Positions 62,045 to 64,000 of a stretch of DNA of 64,000 nt are shown piece by piece (the first letter of the stretch is position 1; every line of letters starts with the position of its first letter). The position numbers and the translations under genes were made by a program. Source of the stretch: Bog-752 sp963799395. Its GTDB lineage: Bacteria > Actinomycetota > Thermoleophilia > UBA2241. The DNA is taken from assembly GCA_963799395.1 (NCBI GenBank), contig CAWCWZ010000055.1, positions 5,906 through 69,905 of the forward strand, given 5' to 3'. Under the pieces are notes generated by a model. It was not told the DNA's origin. It saw nothing but the letters and a program-made list of their open reading frames with translations, and made no database searches.

Positions 62045-63246
62045 GTGATCACTGCGATCAAGAACGCAAGAGTGTTTGACGGCAACGACATCATCGATGC
62101 CCGAACCGTCGCGATCGAGGGAACGCAGGTCATGTCGGTCGGCGGCGCGGTCCTCTTGGGCGCGAAGATCGTCGACGCCGATGGCTCGACACTGATGCCG
62201 GGCCTCATCGACTCCCACGTCCATACCGACATGGCCGGCCTGCGCGATGCGCTGAGATTCGGTGTGACCACAGAGCTTGAGATGATGGGCCGCTGGTCGG
62301 CGAGACAGCGCCGGCGGATCGCCGAGCGCGACGACGTCGCAGACGTACGTTCCCCGGCATGGGCGTGACTCCGGTGGGCGGCCACCCGACCCAGTACATG
62401 AGTTCGAGCAACAACCTGCTCATACGGCTGCTGTACCGCTTTCCGTTCGTTCGGGACGCCAGCGAGGCCGTGGAGTTCGTGGACAAGCAGGTCGCCAGAG
62501 GCGCGGACTACATCAAGATCTTCATCGAGGGAGGAGACTGCATCGGCTTCCCTGGGCTGCCCGTGCTGGATGACGAGACCCTTCGTGCAGCGGTGAAGGC
62601 AGCCCATCGGCATGAGAAGCTTGCAATCGTCCACGTGACGACTGCGGACGCCACGAAGAGGGCCATTGACGCTGGAGTGGATGGACTGGGGCACCTCTTC
62701 TTCGATCGCCAGCACACGCCAGAACTGATTGCGGACATAGCCTCATCAGGAGCGTTTGTCGTTCCGACCTTGGTGACGATCTCGTCGGCCCTTGGGCATA
62801 GTGCTGCCGCGCTGGCTGCCGACGAGCGAGTGAGTTCGAGGCTCAGCCGGCAGTGGCTGGACTCCCTCTCGCGCAGCATGAACGTCTACCCACAAGGGAA
62901 GCTCGAAGATACCTTTGCCACGGTCAGCGCGCTCCGTGATGCCGGTGTCGACATCCTCGCCGGCTCTGACGTGTCAGAACCGCTACCGATCCTGGGCGGT
63001 CTTGCCCACGGTGCCAGTCTGCATCGCGAGCTCCAGCTGCTGGTTGACGCCGGTCTGACGCCCACGGAAGCCTTGCGAGCGGCGACCAGCACGCCTGCGC
63101 GGCGGTTCGGGCTGGACGACCGAGGGAGGATCGCGCCGGGTGCCCGTGCGGACCTGCTGCTCGTGAAGGGCGATCCAACCATGAACATCACCGACACACT
63201 GTCGATTGAAGCCGTGTGGCGCCATGGCGCCCGTTTGCAGGCTTGA
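62045..63246 (+). CDS. imidazolonepropionase-like amidohydrolase (one apparent frameshift)
   Basis: About 400 residues of the amidohydrolase superfamily. LMPGLIDSHVHTDM gives the first metal His pair, and GADYIKIFIEGG the Lys position. VHVTTADATKRAIDAGVDGLGH has the next His, ILAGSDVSEPLP the Asp, and the end reads IAPGARADLLLVKGDP. The frame slips near 62352: TTCCCCGG lacks one C; restoring it joins SPGMGVTPVGGHPTQY. Start: GTG 62045 behind AGGGA is preferred over the 40 codons upstream, which lack family features. The substrate is unknown. Confidence 0.82.
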
Positions 63247-63689
63247 TGAAGTTCCGAGCTAAGGTCATCCCTTCCGGCAACGCCACCGCTGTCGAGATCC
63301 CGGCAGATGTCATGAAGGCCCTGGGTTCCGGCTCTCGGCCCCTGATCGCCGTCACGATTAACGGCCATGCGTGGCGCGGCAGGGTCGCGTCGATGCGCGG
63401 CAAGCACCTGATCGGGATCAGCGCCGCGAACCGTGCCGCGAGCGCGATCGCCGAGGGCGACGTCGTCGAGGTCGATCTTGAGCTCGACACCGAGCCGAGG
63501 GTAGTGCCCGCACCGCCGGACCTCACCAGGGCGCTGCACGACGACCCAGAAGCCGGAGCCGCGTTCGACCGCCTGCCCTATGGCCTCAAGCGCAGGCATG
63601 TCGCCGCCATCGAAGAAGCCAAGACCTCAGAGGTCCGACAACGCAGGATCGCCAGGCTGGTCACGTCGATGCGGTCACACCGCGTCTAG
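63246..63689 (+). CDS. DUF1905 / YdeI-like (OmdA) protein
   Basis: A 147-residue protein. Residues 1-80 match DUF1905 (FRAKVIPSGNATAVEIPADVMKALG, then VTINGHAWRGRVASMRG). The end (DPEAGAAFDRLPYGLKRRHVAAIEEAKTSEVRQRRIARLV) is the bacteriocin-protection YdeI/OmdA helical motif. The ATG overlaps the amidohydrolase stop. The cellular role is not established. It ends in TAG. Confidence 0.82.
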   Translation: MKFRAKVIPSGNATAVEIPADVMKALGSGSRPLIAVTINGHAWRGRVASMRGKHLIGISAANRAASAIAEGDVVEVDLELDTEPRVVPAPPDLTRALHDDPEAGAAFDRLPYGLKRRHVAAIEEAKTSEVRQRRIARLVTSMRSHRV

Positions 63690-63808
63690 ATCCGGCCGCT
63701 CCCCGAAAAACTCGCCCTGACCCACGACGACCAGTCTGTCGGGAGAGCGTAAGAGAATAACTATTTGAGGCGATTCAGGCATCGCGGACTCCAAGGGTGG
63801 AGGCGCTT

Positions 63809-64000
63809 CTAGCAGCCGCAGCTGGGCTCGCCACCGGTCAGCCAGCCGTGGATGATCGCTTGCGCGCAGCCGACGCCGGGGTCGACGCTGATGGCACCGG
63901 GCACGCAGTTGAGGGCGCAGGCGCCACACTCGATGCAGGCGTCGCGGTCGGCAAGCGAGGCGCGGCCGTCGGCGATGGCAAAGACGGCACGCGGGCAGAC
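63809..64000 (-). CDS. HgcB-like 4Fe-4S ferredoxin (5' end outside window)
   Basis: The last 63 residues of a small ferredoxin. It starts within a first cluster motif (VCPRAVFAI), then has ADRDACIECGACALNC for the second cluster, VDPGVGCAQAIIHGWL, and ends EPSCGC before TAG. The GVGCA stretch with a lone Cys and the C-terminal Cys pair are features of HgcB, the ferredoxin partner of the mercury methyltransferase HgcA, and of its close relatives of unknown role. The upstream gene, where hgcA would lie, is outside the window. The gap 63690-63808 holds nothing I can name. Confidence 0.7.
   Translation of the reverse strand, partial: VCPRAVFAIADGRASLADRDACIECGACALNCVPGAISVDPGVGCAQAIIHGWLTGGEPSCGC

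Noticed and set aside
63809..63811. Readthrough TAG in the HgcB-like gene
   Set aside because: The frame after it has no family sequence and stops after 14 codons; the protein ends naturally at the Cys pair.

Overview
This 64-kb window is GC-rich bacterial chromosome, roughly 70 percent G+C by eye. It holds about 60 genes, two tRNAs and many operons. The primary sigma factor, the DnaG primase, Shine-Dalgarno starts with ATG/GTG/TTG, MttB/MtbB methylamine methyltransferases, FixABCX, duplicated pyrogallol transhydroxylase-like molybdoenzymes and a UbiA/UbiE pair suggest an uncultured, largely anaerobic, menaquinone-using bacterium. I favour a deep Actinomycetota-like lineage, but the window holds no 16S or other decisive marker.

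Layout. 1-3.1 kb: dnaG (5' end missing), rpoD, a small membrane protein and tRNA-Asn. 3.1-6.6 kb: a FAD-linked oxidase, a sulfite-oxidase-family molybdoenzyme and a ribbon-helix-helix/PIN toxin-antitoxin-like pair with a perfect palindrome. 6.7-14.4 kb: a methylamine operon on the minus strand, mtbB-mttB-corrinoid protein-(amino acid permease + MttB-like methyltransferase), facing a TetR regulator. Both mttB and mtbB carry an in-frame TAG at the place where the archaeal enzymes carry pyrrolysine. 14.4-22 kb: class I CoA-transferase, DUF3870 protein, acyl-CoA dehydrogenase and a FixCXAB electron-transfer set. 22-28.8 kb: a repeat array, then a split transketolase, a creatininase-family hydrolase, an IclR regulator, a sugar epimerase, a zinc alcohol dehydrogenase and a cupin, a set that fits inositol/inosose or related polyol catabolism. 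29-30.8 kb: UbiA and UbiE (quinone synthesis). 30.9-45.8 kb: two transhydroxylase-type molybdenum enzymes, each with an iron-sulfur subunit, a MobA-MobB fusion, nitroreductase, two SDRs, IclR, cyclase-family hydrolase, cupin, 3-hydroxyacyl-CoA-dehydrogenase-type enzyme and BKACE lyase. This is a coherent candidate for anaerobic pyrogallol/phloroglucinol degradation. 46-52.6 kb: a branched-chain-type ABC importer and a HisD/HpsN-like dehydrogenase. 52.6-58.4 kb: MFS exporter, two ammonium channels and an AI-2E-type permease. 58.4-64 kb: a CAT-anticodon tRNA, a small RHH protein divergent from an ABC-2 exporter, a flavodoxin-like reductase, an amidohydrolase, a DUF1905/YdeI protein and the end of an HgcB-like ferredoxin.

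How it works together. The four promoters serving the transhydroxylases, the IclR operon and the ABC importer each carry the same pair of direct-repeat operator boxes right after the -10 element. They therefore look like one IclR regulon. A similar arrangement (promoter, then twin boxes) precedes the transketolase operon, which has its own IclR gene. The methylamine operon has a near-consensus promoter followed by a palindrome, as expected for control by the divergent TetR protein.

Caution. About ten genes show a clean single-base frameshift with good family sequence on both sides. This looks more like consensus sequence error than decay, and those genes are annotated across the shift. The amber codons of mttB and mtbB differ: there the frame is unbroken on both sides.
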